Of a stretch of 40,152 nucleotides of DNA, positions 33,080 to 40,152 are shown piece by piece. How positions within the stretch are numbered: the first letter of the stretch is position 1; every line of letters begins with the position of its first letter. The notes beneath the pieces were generated by a model. The model did not search any database. It was not told the origin of the DNA and was given only the letters and a program-made list of their open reading frames with translations. A program made the position numbers and the translations under genes. This DNA comes from Rhodocyclaceae bacterium. Its GTDB lineage: Bacteria > Pseudomonadota > Gammaproteobacteria > Burkholderiales > Rhodocyclaceae. The stretch is from the NCBI GenBank assembly GCA_003963315.1, contig RXJP01000078.1, positions 32,639-72,790 on the forward strand. The letters are read 5' to 3'.

Positions 33080-34474
33080 ATGACCCTATTCCAATTCTTG
33101 CTGATCCTCCGCGCCCGGCGTCGCATCGTGGCCTACGCCGTGGTGTGCACCGCCATTGCCGCCTTGGCGGTCAGCCTCGTCCTGCCCAAGCGCTACACCG
33201 CCATCGCCTCGGTGGTGGTGGATGTCAAGTCGCCGGATCCGGTGGCCGGCATGATGCTGCCCGCCATGACCATGCCCGGTTATATGGCCACCCAGGTGGA
33301 CATCATCAATAGCGACCGCGTGGCTTATGGGGCGATCAAGCGCCTGGGCCTGGCCGACGATGCAGGGCTGCATGCCCGTTGGCTTGATGCCACCGGTGGT
33401 CGCGACACGTTTGAATCCTGGTATGCCGATATCCTTCAGGCCAAGCTTGACGTCAAGCCGTCGCGGGAGAGTAATGTCATCAGCATCGCCTACACCTCGC
33501 CCGAGGCCGGCAAGGCGGCTGCCGTGGCCAATGCCTTCGCCCAGGCCTATATCGCCACCAATGTCGAACTCAAGGTCGGTCCGGCGAAGGAATACGCCCA
33601 ATGGTTCGAGCAGCAGGGAAAAGCCTTGCGAGAACGGGTGGAACAAGCCCAAGCGCGGCTGTCGGAATACCAGCAGCAGAACGGTATCGTGAACAACGCC
33701 AACGGCCGCTTGGACTACGAAACCCAAAAATTGAATGACTTGCAAAGTCAGGTCGTACTCGCCGAGGCCGCCGAGGCCGACGCCGATAGCAAGCGGCACA
33801 ATGGTGGCGCCGACCTGCTTGGCGAGTCCATGCAAAGACCGGTGATCCAGCAACTGAAGTCGGAAATCACCCTGCGCCAGGCAAAGCTGGATCAAGCCGC
33901 CGGCAACCTGGGGAAGAACCATCCCCAGTACATCGGCATGGCGGAGGAAATCGCTACCCTTAAGCAGAGGCTCGCCGCCGAGACCAGGCAGGTTGCCGCC
34001 AGCGTCGACAGCAACCGTCGCGTCGCCCATGAAAAGGTGCAGCGCCTGAAGGCCGCCATCGAAGCCCAGAAGACATCGATCCTGGCCCTGAACAAGAACC
34101 TGGACCAGGCAGCGGTGTTGCAACGGGAAGTGGAGGCCGCGGAAAAGGCCGCCAACGCCGTCGCCGACCGTTTCAACCAGAGCAGCCTGGAGAGCCAGTC
34201 CAACCAGACCAACATTTCTGTGCTGACCCCGGCCGCGGCCCCCGTCCTGCCGTCGTCGCCGCGCATTCCGCTCAATGTCCTGGTGGCGACGGTGGCAGGC
34301 CTGCTGCTAGGCATTGGCGCCGCCTTGGTTGCGGAGATGTTCGATCGACGCATTCGTTCGACGCGGGATGTGGAAGCAGGCCTGGGTATTCCCCTCCTGG
34401 CTACTTTGGAAAGTCCGGACAAGACCACGACGCGACGCTTGAGCTTCGGTCGCCCCATGGCCCTTCCTGGGTGA
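33080..34474 (+). CDS. epsF: Chain-length determinant protein EpsF (Wzz/PCP family)
   Basis: A 464-residue polysaccharide co-polymerase. TM1 is at about 17-36 and TM2 at about 395-417 (IPLNVLVATVAGLLLGIGAA). The periplasmic part is largely coiled coil (about 165-380; EYAQWFEQQGKALRERVEQA and a second arm after residue 260). The proline-rich TPAAAPVLPSSPRIP segment before TM2 is the PCP hallmark. It sets polymer length together with the kinase encoded next. It begins 13 bases after epsE and ends 15 bases before epsG, so the three form an operon. The cytoplasmic C-terminus after TM2 is short, and the kinase is separate, as expected for this family. Confidence 0.92.
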   Translation: MTLFQFLLILRARRRIVAYAVVCTAIAALAVSLVLPKRYTAIASVVVDVKSPDPVAGMMLPAMTMPGYMATQVDIINSDRVAYGAIKRLGLADDAGLHARWLDATGGRDTFESWYADILQAKLDVKPSRESNVISIAYTSPEAGKAAAVANAFAQAYIATNVELKVGPAKEYAQWFEQQGKALRERVEQAQARLSEYQQQNGIVNNANGRLDYETQKLNDLQSQVVLAEAAEADADSKRHNGGADLLGESMQRPVIQQLKSEITLRQAKLDQAAGNLGKNHPQYIGMAEEIATLKQRLAAETRQVAASVDSNRRVAHEKVQRLKAAIEAQKTSILALNKNLDQAAVLQREVEAAEKAANAVADRFNQSSLESQSNQTNISVLTPAAAPVLPSSPRIPLNVLVATVAGLLLGIGAALVAEMFDRRIRSTRDVEAGLGIPLLATLESPDKTTTRRLSFGRPMALPG

Positions 34475-34489
34475 AAGTGAAGACGACAT

Positions 34490-35404
34490 ATGAACGATAT
34501 TTCCCACGGAAGACACACCATGACCACCGCCTCGGCGGTGGAAAAGGTTTGCATGCCCAGCCGGGGTTCCGCCTATTCCATCGGCGCCATCCTGGTGGAT
34601 GCGCGCCGGCTTGCTCCCCTGGATGCGGAGCGCATCCTCCATCTTCAGCGGGACCAGGGCCTGCGCTTCGGCGATGCCGGACTCCGGCTGGGCCTGCTGA
34701 CCGAGGCCGACATCCAGTTCGCCCTGGCGCGGCAGTACGACTATCCCTACCTGGTCAAGGGGGAGGAAAGCCAATTGTCGGGCGAACTGGTGGCAGCCTT
34801 CGAGCCCTTCAGCCCCCTGGTGGAGTCCCTGCGGGCCCTGCGCAGCCAACTGATGTTGCGCTGGTTCAACGGCGAGACCGATTGCCGTGCCCTGGCCGTG
34901 GTCAGCCCCCAATCGGGAGATGGCCGCAGCTACCTTGCCGCCAACCTGGCCATCGTCTTTTCCCAGCTCGGCGAGCACACCCTGCTGATGGACGCCGACA
35001 TGCGCAAGCCGCGCCAGCACGAACTTTTCCATCTGGACAATCAGCACGGCCTGTCTTCCATGCTGTCCGGCCGCAATGATGCCGAAGCGGTGCAGCGGGT
35101 GCCGGGATTCATGGATCTCTCCGTGCTTACCGCCGGGCCGCTGCCGCCGAATCCCCAGGAACTGCTGGGGCGCGGCAACTTCAGCGGCCTGCTGGCCGAA
35201 CTCAACGCCGAATTCGACGTGATCGTGATCGACACCCCCCCCGGCGTCCGCTACGCCGATGCCCAGACCCTTTGCGTCAAGGCCCGGGCCGCCCTGTTGG
35301 CAACCCGGTGCAACCACACCCGCCTGGATGCCGCCAGCGATATGGCGACCAACCTGTCCCGTCTTGGGGTACGGGTGGTGGGAGGCGTGCTGAGTGACTT
35401 TTGA
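34490..35404 (+). CDS. epsG: EpsG-type BY-kinase / chain-length-determinant ATPase
   Basis: A 304-residue cytoplasmic partner of EpsF. The N-terminal 90 residues (ILVDARRLAPLDAERILHLQ, FGDAGLRLGLLTEADIQFAL) resemble the MshEN-like domain that precedes the kinase in EpsG. The kinase domain has Walker A SPQSGDGRSYLAANL, with Arg where most P-loop kinases have Lys (an EpsG-family feature), Walker A' LLMDADMRKPRQHELF and Walker B FDVIVIDTPPG. There is no C-terminal tyrosine cluster, so classic autophosphorylation as in Wzc is unlikely at that site. Start choice: ATG 34490 or ATG 34520 (the latter behind GGAAG). The gene overlaps the next by 11 bases. Confidence 0.9.
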   Translation: MNDISHGRHTMTTASAVEKVCMPSRGSAYSIGAILVDARRLAPLDAERILHLQRDQGLRFGDAGLRLGLLTEADIQFALARQYDYPYLVKGEESQLSGELVAAFEPFSPLVESLRALRSQLMLRWFNGETDCRALAVVSPQSGDGRSYLAANLAIVFSQLGEHTLLMDADMRKPRQHELFHLDNQHGLSSMLSGRNDAEAVQRVPGFMDLSVLTAGPLPPNPQELLGRGNFSGLLAELNAEFDVIVIDTPPGVRYADAQTLCVKARAALLATRCNHTRLDAASDMATNLSRLGVRVVGGVLSDF

Positions 35405-36521
35405 GCGTGGTGCGAAAGCCGCCCCGCAGGCGGCGCGACCTGGGTTTCCGGAGGGGGCGCCGCCCGTCGATGGCAATCCGCGATCGCCGCGGGAGGCATG
35501 GATAGACACCTTGCGCGGCATCGGCATCGTCGCCGTGGCGACGGGGCATGTGGTGTCCGGCCCGGCCCTGGTCGCCGCCATCTTCCTTTTCCATATGCCC
35601 TTGTTTTTCCTTATCGGCGGCTGGCTGCATCGCACCGACGAGCGCCCCGGCGACTATTTCCGCAGCCGGGCCTTTGCATTACTGCTGCCCTATGGCTGCT
35701 ATCTGGCGATCCTCTGGCCCCTGGAGCTGCTGGCCGCTTTCCCCGACCAAGCCTGGACCGGCGCCTGGCTGATCCACGCCCTGGTCAAGCCCATGCTGCT
35801 CGGCGGCCCGCTGCTCAAGGGCTATGCCGCCGTGTTCTGGTTCGTCACCTGTTACTTCCTGACCCAGCAATTGATCCATCACCTGCTGCGCAATTACTCC
35901 CCCCGCACCTGTGCCTTCATCCTGGCCGCAATGCTCGCCGCCGCCTATGGCCAGGCGGTGCTCATGCCCCATGTATGGCTGCCCTGGAGCGTCCATACGG
36001 TGCTGTTCGCCGCGCCGATCTATTTCATCGGCCACTGCGTCCGCGGCCAGGATTTGCGACGCTTGATCGCCCCCTGGCCCCTCTGGCTAGCCGCCGGAGC
36101 AGGGGCCCTGGCCCTGGCTGTGCTGCAACCGGGCAACACCCTGGACATGAAATACGCCGGCTACGGCGTGCCCTTGCTGACCTTGGCCGGCAGCCTGATC
36201 GTTACCGGACTGCTGGCGCGTTTCGCCTTGCTCCTGCATAAGGTCCGTTTGGGCGCAGCGGTGGTCCTGGCGGCCGGCTTGTCCTCCCTGGGCCGGGCTT
36301 CCATGACCATCATGTTCCTGCACCAGCCGGTGCAATTGGCATTGTGGAAGCTGTTCGCCGTCGCCGCCGAAGCGCCGCGCATCGCCGCCGCCCTGTTGTT
36401 GCCCTATCTATTGCATCAAGGGCTGGAGCGCCTCGCCATCGGCCGTCGCTTGTTCCTCGGCCGCCGCGCTCCGCCCACGCCTTGGTGGCTACGGGCTACG
36501 GACGGAGGCGGGCGGCTATGA
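35394..36521 (+). CDS. Integral-membrane acyltransferase (acyltransferase 3 family)
   Basis: A 375-residue protein with about ten hydrophobic helices. WIDTLRGIGIVAVATGHVVS (about 36-55) carries the family's Arg-Gly and catalytic-type His. FFLIGGWLHR follows TM2. GTG 35394 overlaps the end of epsG and has GGGAGG eight bases upstream, so it is translationally linked to the eps operon. Family members put acetyl, succinyl or other acyl groups on extracellular polysaccharide or lipid-linked sugars. The acyl donor and acceptor are unknown. The first 30 residues are Pro/Arg-rich and poorly conserved-looking, so a later start is possible. Confidence 0.82.
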   Translation: MTFERGAKAAPQAARPGFPEGAPPVDGNPRSPREAWIDTLRGIGIVAVATGHVVSGPALVAAIFLFHMPLFFLIGGWLHRTDERPGDYFRSRAFALLLPYGCYLAILWPLELLAAFPDQAWTGAWLIHALVKPMLLGGPLLKGYAAVFWFVTCYFLTQQLIHHLLRNYSPRTCAFILAAMLAAAYGQAVLMPHVWLPWSVHTVLFAAPIYFIGHCVRGQDLRRLIAPWPLWLAAGAGALALAVLQPGNTLDMKYAGYGVPLLTLAGSLIVTGLLARFALLLHKVRLGAAVVLAAGLSSLGRASMTIMFLHQPVQLALWKLFAVAAEAPRIAAALLLPYLLHQGLERLAIGRRLFLGRRAPPTPWWLRATDGGGRL

Positions 36522-36565
36522 AAGCCGATCCCGTGAATGCCGGCGACGGATTTGCTGCGAACCGC

Positions 36566-36643
36566 AACCCGCCCGGCCCCCCTTGTCAGGGGGGAGTTCG
36601 AATAGCGGGCCCCTCCCCTGACAAGGGGAGGACGGGAGGGGTT
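36566..36643. repeat. Large inverted repeat (REP/BIME-like) between acyltransferase genes
   Basis: Arm 1 (36566-36596) and arm 2 (36610-36643) are imperfect reverse complements of about 31-34 bases. Each contains the smaller palindrome-like core CCCTTGTCAGGGG or its complement. Such GC-rich cruciform elements are usually dispersed in many copies through proteobacterial genomes. Here the repeat sits in the 158-base gap within the polysaccharide gene run and could act as a partial terminator or mRNA stabiliser. Confidence 0.8.
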
Positions 36644-36679
36644 GCGGTGTGTTTTTCAAGACAGTCTCCGCTCATAACC

Positions 36680-37858
36680 ATGACGTCGACGCCGATCCAC
36701 GCCCGCCATTTCGCCGAGCTCGATGTCCTGCGCTTCGTTGCGGCGGTGGCTGTCATGCTGTTCCACTTCACCTTCCTGGCCTGGGTCATGCCGGAGAGCA
36801 CTGCCTATCGTCTCAGCGGCGGCGTTCTGCATTTTCCCGAACTGGCCCCCTGGACCGGCGCGGGATGGATCGGGGTACAGGTGTTCTTCGTGATTTCGGG
36901 TTTCGTCATTGCCTACAGCGCCGAAGGCGCCAGCCTGGCATCCTTCCTCCGTAGTCGCGCCCTGCGCCTGTTGCCGGCCGCCTGGGTCTGCGCCAGCGCG
37001 ACCTTCCTCATCGCGGCGGGGTCGGGCGTGGCGGGGGATTATCTGCGCAGTCTCGTCCTCAGCCCGGTGGGGCCCTGGGTGGATCCCTCCTACTGGACCC
37101 TGGGCATCGAACTGTCCTTCTACGGATTGGTGGCCTTGCTGATCGCTTGCGGCAATGACCATCGCCTCCCTAACCGCATCCACCGTCTGGCCTGGGTCCT
37201 GGGCGTGGCCAGCGCCGCCTACTGGCTGCTGTTCTGGCTGGCCCAGGCGGGGGAGGGCGAGTGGCGGACCTTCTTCCTCCAGCACCAGGAGGACAGGCGT
37301 CTGCAGTTGCTCCTGCTGCCCCACGGCAGCTTTTTTGCCCTGGGCATTTGCCTACGACGGGCCAGCCGCCAGGGTTTCACCCCCGTCCTTGTCGCCATCT
37401 GCGCCGCCTTGATGCTGCCCTGCATGGCCCAGATCGCCGCCCACAATGCGCTGGCCGTGGCCAAGACCGGCGTCGCCTCCGGCGCTGCCTATCCCATCGG
37501 ACTCTGGCTCGCGGCCATGGCATTCATGGTCGCGGCGATTCGGCCTGGCGGCGCGGCCTCGACAGTCGGAGCCGGGCGGCTGCGCGCCCTGGGCCTGATG
37601 ACGTATCCCCTTTATCTTCTCCACCAGGTGCTGGGCTGCCTGCTGTTGGGGGTGCTGGCGGGCTGGGGCCTGGAACGCTATACGACGTTGGCCTGCACCG
37701 TGCTGGTCATGATGGCCCTGGGCGCCTTGGTATCCGTCGGGATCGAACCTTGGCTACGGCGGCGCCTTGATGGGTGCATCGCTGCCGTGGCGACAGCCTT
37801 CCCCAGTGGCCTGCCGTTGCCGGCCCGTGGCGCAATTCGGCGGGAGGATGCGCCGTGA
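36680..37858 (+). CDS. Second integral-membrane acyltransferase (OafA/acyltransferase 3 type)
   Basis: A 392-residue polytopic protein with the acyltransferase-3 opening FAELDVLRFVAAVAVMLFHF (about 10-29), VQVFFVISGFVIAYS (about 75-89) with the conserved FFxxSGF, FLRSRALRLLPAAWV with its conserved Arg residues, and WTLGIELSFYG. Such proteins O-acetylate surface polysaccharides. The frame is open back to 36344, but that part overlaps the previous gene and the inverted repeat, so ATG 36680 is the sensible start even though no good ribosome-binding site precedes it (GTG 36647 is an alternative). It is distinct from the acyltransferase just upstream, so the polymer may carry two kinds of acyl group or be acylated at two sites. 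Confidence 0.85.
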   Translation: MTSTPIHARHFAELDVLRFVAAVAVMLFHFTFLAWVMPESTAYRLSGGVLHFPELAPWTGAGWIGVQVFFVISGFVIAYSAEGASLASFLRSRALRLLPAAWVCASATFLIAAGSGVAGDYLRSLVLSPVGPWVDPSYWTLGIELSFYGLVALLIACGNDHRLPNRIHRLAWVLGVASAAYWLLFWLAQAGEGEWRTFFLQHQEDRRLQLLLLPHGSFFALGICLRRASRQGFTPVLVAICAALMLPCMAQIAAHNALAVAKTGVASGAAYPIGLWLAAMAFMVAAIRPGGAASTVGAGRLRALGLMTYPLYLLHQVLGCLLLGVLAGWGLERYTTLACTVLVMMALGALVSVGIEPWLRRRLDGCIAAVATAFPSGLPLPARGAIRREDAP

Positions 37859-38394
37859 GCGAGAACCAAGTGCGGAAAATCCTCGCCGGCCTGTTCACCC
37901 TGGCCTTCAACTGCCTGCCCGGATTCGCCCTGCGCGCCGGTTTCCTGCGCCTGCTGGGTTTTTCGGTGGGGCGCCAGGTGGCCCTGCATTCCTGGCTGCG
38001 TTTCTTCGATGCGCGGCGCAATCTGTCCCTCGGCGACAACGTCACCATCAACAGCGGTTGCTATCTAGACAACCGTTTGCCGATCACCATCGGCAACAAC
38101 GTGAATATCTCCCATGACGTGAAGATCTACACCCTCGGTCACGATGTGGACGATCCCTACTGCAAGGCCGTCGGCAAACCCGTGGTGATCGAGGACGACG
38201 CCTGGATCTTCCCCAATGTGCTGATCATGCCCGGGGTGCGCATCGGCCGCGGTGCGGTGATTTATCCCGGCAGCGTGGTGACCCGCAGCGTGATGCCCTT
38301 CGAGATCGTCGGCGGCAATCCCGGACGGCACATCCGCATGCGCAAGGAAGACATCCGCTATCGGGTGGATTACCGAATCTGGTTCGCCCATTGA
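37855..38394 (+). CDS. Hexapeptide-repeat (left-handed beta-helix) acetyltransferase, WcaF/CysE-like
   Basis: A 179-residue cytoplasmic acyltransferase. Its second half is built of hexapeptide repeats (LSLGDNVTINSGCYLDNRLP, ITIGNNVNISHDVKIYTLGH, IGRGAVIYPGSVVTRSVMPF). The catalytic-type His is in TLGHDVDDPY, and the end VGGNPGRHIRMR is typical of sugar O-acetyltransferases (WcaF, NodL, maltose acetyltransferase). GTG 37855 overlaps the previous stop (GTGA), with GGGAGG upstream. It probably acetylates a nucleotide sugar or lipid-linked intermediate of the exopolysaccharide. Confidence 0.88.
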   Translation: MSENQVRKILAGLFTLAFNCLPGFALRAGFLRLLGFSVGRQVALHSWLRFFDARRNLSLGDNVTINSGCYLDNRLPITIGNNVNISHDVKIYTLGHDVDDPYCKAVGKPVVIEDDAWIFPNVLIMPGVRIGRGAVIYPGSVVTRSVMPFEIVGGNPGRHIRMRKEDIRYRVDYRIWFAH

Positions 38395-38408
38395 ATTCGA
38401 GCCCCGCC

Positions 38409-39434
38409 ATGGAACAACGCCTGCGTATCGCCTACCTGCCCGACGAGGACATGGGCAACGCCTACACCTTGCGCATGCGGGAAATCCTTTCCGCTTTCGG
38501 CGAAGTGGAACGTTTCGACGGCGTCAAAGCGGCCCTGGTTCGCCTGGTGACGGGTCGCTGGCGGCGTTACGACCTGCTGGTGGCGAACTGGATCGACAAC
38601 GCCATGCTCGACCCCGCCAGCGGCCGCATTGCCCCGGCCGCCAGCCTCAAGCTGTTCCTGCGCACCCTGGTGATGAATGCCTGCGCCCGCAAGGCGGCCT
38701 TCGTCCGCCACAACAATTATCCCCACGCCACCCGCCGCGGCAGCGAACGGCTGGCGATGCGCCTGGTGGACGCCCTGGAGCGCCTGTTCGATGTAGTCAT
38801 CACCCATTCCGGCGCGGAAGCCGGCCGGCGTCGGCATTACTGCCCGCATCCCCTGTATCGCCTGACGCCGCGGGAGGGCGAGCCGGGCGCAGGGGCAGAG
38901 GAGGGCGGTTTGACGGACATGGACTTGCCGCCGCGTTACTTCCTCGTCTTCGGCCGCATGGTGCCCCATAAGCGGATCGAGGACCTGATGGCCGCCTTTC
39001 CCCACCATCGCAATCTGGTGGTGGCCGGTGCGGTGGGGGATGCCGCCTATGTTGGGAGGCTGGCACGGATGCAACGACCCAACCTGTTCCTTCGTGCCGG
39101 TTTCCTGAGCGAAAGCCGCGCCCAACAATTGGTGGCCGGGGCGGATGGCGTGGTCATCTCCCATGGCGAGGGCGACGTGGTGGTGAGCGGTACGTTTTTC
39201 TACGCCCTTTCCCTGGGCCGGCCGGTGTTCGCCGTGGCCACCCCCTTCCTGCGCTGGGTGAGCCCCCGCGTCGGCCTGGCACTGCTGCACCTGGCCGACG
39301 ATCTGGACGGCCTGTGCGCCTTGATCCGGCGCACGCCATCGGTGCCGGTGCCGCTCTTGGCCCGGGCCGCCGTGCAATGGGAATTCGGCGACGACGCGGT
39401 GCGGGCCGCCCTGGCCGCCGCCCTGGATTTATGA
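38409..39434 (+). CDS. Glycosyltransferase (GT4-like)
   Basis: A 341-residue protein from ATG 38409, which lies 14 bases after the acetyltransferase stop (TTG 38391 is a less likely start). The C-terminal half has a GT-B layout: RYFLVFGRMVPHKRIEDLMA (about 178-197) is the usual opening of the nucleotide-sugar-binding domain, followed by NLVVAGAVGDAAYV and ISHGEGDVVVSGTFFYALSL (about 257-276), where a Glu-containing donor-binding motif is expected. The N-terminal acceptor domain has ANWIDNAMLDPASGR and FVRHNNYPHAT. It adds a sugar to the lipid-linked repeat unit; donor and linkage cannot be read. Confidence 0.78.
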   Translation: MEQRLRIAYLPDEDMGNAYTLRMREILSAFGEVERFDGVKAALVRLVTGRWRRYDLLVANWIDNAMLDPASGRIAPAASLKLFLRTLVMNACARKAAFVRHNNYPHATRRGSERLAMRLVDALERLFDVVITHSGAEAGRRRHYCPHPLYRLTPREGEPGAGAEEGGLTDMDLPPRYFLVFGRMVPHKRIEDLMAAFPHHRNLVVAGAVGDAAYVGRLARMQRPNLFLRAGFLSESRAQQLVAGADGVVISHGEGDVVVSGTFFYALSLGRPVFAVATPFLRWVSPRVGLALLHLADDLDGLCALIRRTPSVPVPLLARAAVQWEFGDDAVRAALAAALDL

Positions 39435-39511
39435 AAATGCCGATCAAAAGCCTGAACAGCTTCACTCCCGTTGCGCCGGTCAAGGGAGGGAAGGCGGGCG
39501 AAATGCGACGA

Positions 39512-39609
39512 ATGGGTCACCCAGTTCACCAAGGGCACCAAGAGGCGCCAAGGAAAACTTGTTGCATGGCTTTGCCGTTCTTGGTGCCCTTGGTGAACCG
39601 GGTGTCCTT
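39512..39609. repeat. Large inverted repeat before the flippase gene
   Basis: A perfect 20-base inverted repeat (39524-39543 with 39579-39598; core ACCAAGGGCACCAAG) has a 35-base spacer. With a few mismatches the pairing extends about ten bases outward, to about 39513 and 39609. This can form a long hairpin or cruciform. The TTGGTG-rich arms resemble dispersed intergenic repeats rather than a specific terminator; no T-run follows. Confidence 0.85.
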
Positions 39610-39671
39610 GGTGATTTCCTCTTCGCCCTGTCGCAGCATTTCCCTTAGCGCTTGCTCATAGGAACAATGCC

Positions 39672-40152
39672 ATGTCCATGGCCATCGCCAACGCCCGCTG
39701 GGTCCTGCTCTCGCAAGGGGTGAGAGTGCTGTGTCAATTGGCCGGCATGGCCTTCCTGGCGCGTCTGATGCCGCCGGAAGCCTACGGCCTGATGGCCATG
39801 GCCGGAGTGGTGACCAATTTCGCCTACCTGCTGCGGGACATGGGCACCGGCGCCGCCATCATCCAGTCGCCCCAGGTTTCGCCGTTGCTGGCGAGTACCG
39901 TGCATTGGACCAATGTCGCCCTGGGCTTGGCGGTGGGCGCAGTAGTGGCGGCGGCGGCCTGGCCCATGGCAGCCGCATTCCACGAGCCGGAATTGGCCGG
40001 CGTCTTGTGCCTTTTGGCCTTCATCTTCCCCCTCTCGGCCCTGGGCGTGGTGCGCCAGGCGCTGCTGGAGCGGGACTCCCGCTTTGCTCGGGTGGCCAAG
40101 GTGGAAATGGCCGCCACCGTGGTCGGCCTGGCGGCGGCCCTGGTGCTGGCCC
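39672..40152 (+). CDS. Wzx-type oligosaccharide flippase, 3'-truncated by window
   Basis: The first 160 residues of a polytopic membrane protein that runs off the window. ATG 39672 has AGGAA seven bases upstream. The opening SMAIANARWVLLSQGVRVLC and LARLMPPEAYGLMAMAGVVT is typical of the WzxC/RfbX-like polysaccharide transporter (MOP) family: ARxLxPxxYGLMAMA, then LRDMGTGAAIIQ and TVHWTNVALGLAVG. Four to five membrane helices are already visible. It would flip lipid-linked repeat units across the inner membrane for Wzy-type polymerisation, matching EpsE/F/G. Confidence 0.85.
   Translation, partial: MSMAIANARWVLLSQGVRVLCQLAGMAFLARLMPPEAYGLMAMAGVVTNFAYLLRDMGTGAAIIQSPQVSPLLASTVHWTNVALGLAVGAVVAAAAWPMAAAFHEPELAGVLCLLAFIFPLSALGVVRQALLERDSRFARVAKVEMAATVVGLAAALVLA

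Overview
The window looks like a chromosome segment of a betaproteobacterium, probably a facultatively anaerobic, aromatic-degrading member of the Rhodocyclales or Nitrosomonadales. This rests on protein families only: a molybdenum/Fe-S pyrogallol-transhydroxylase-type enzyme, an EpsA/EpsB/EpsE/EpsF/EpsG exopolysaccharide set of the kind found beside exosortase B in Betaproteobacteria, and betaproteobacterial-looking LeuD, GalE and Pgi. No rRNA or complete tRNA gene is visible to settle it.

Region 1 (1-8746, all + strand) is an anaerobic polyphenol catabolism cluster. It holds the C-terminal half of a pyrogallol hydroxytransferase/resorcinol hydroxylase-like large subunit, its Fe-S small subunit, an MFS transporter, a fused 3-oxoacid CoA-transferase, a BKACE-family beta-keto acid cleavage enzyme, a methyl-accepting chemotaxis protein and a MoaA molybdopterin-synthesis enzyme. 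Read together: uptake and sensing of a polyphenol, isomerisation of pyrogallol to phloroglucinol, and thiolytic cleavage of the ring-opened C6 dioxo acid (triacetate) with CoA activation of the acetoacetate formed. The reductive and ring-opening steps are not in view and may lie to the left.

Region 2 (about 8863-23160) is an accessory island. It starts with a 5'-truncated leuD and a gene-poor stretch. Next come an AlpA-type regulator and two translationally coupled Inovirus-Gp2-like (YagK/YfjJ) genes, one of which has lost the HxH motif. A phage/ICE-like recombination cassette follows (Gp3-like protein, YqaJ exonuclease, three very small proteins, an XRE regulator with a clear operator/promoter, DUF932, and a Cys-flanked glycine-zipper protein), then a Lar-like zinc-ribbon protein. 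It ends with a single 1346-residue protein joining an XRE DNA-binding domain, an Mrr-like nuclease domain, a STAND-type P-loop ATPase and a long helical C-terminus: a candidate one-gene antiphage system with a strong, probably self-regulated promoter. The right edge carries two direct repeats and a tRNA-3'-end-like sequence that resemble an integration site.

Region 3 (23168-40152) is ordinary chromosome plus a surface polysaccharide locus. A DUF1178 gene, galE and pgi (UDP-sugar and sugar-phosphate supply) are followed on the minus strand by epsA, an EpsB/WcaJ-type initiating sugar transferase and a sigma-54 response regulator. A BON-domain periplasmic protein and a cyclic-nucleotide-binding protein come next. 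Then, on the + strand, come export protein EpsE, chain-length protein EpsF, kinase EpsG, two integral-membrane acyltransferases, a hexapeptide acyltransferase, a glycosyltransferase and the start of a Wzx-type flippase. Together these make, acylate and export a heteropolysaccharide by a Wzy-type route. Two large inverted repeats sit between genes near the right end.
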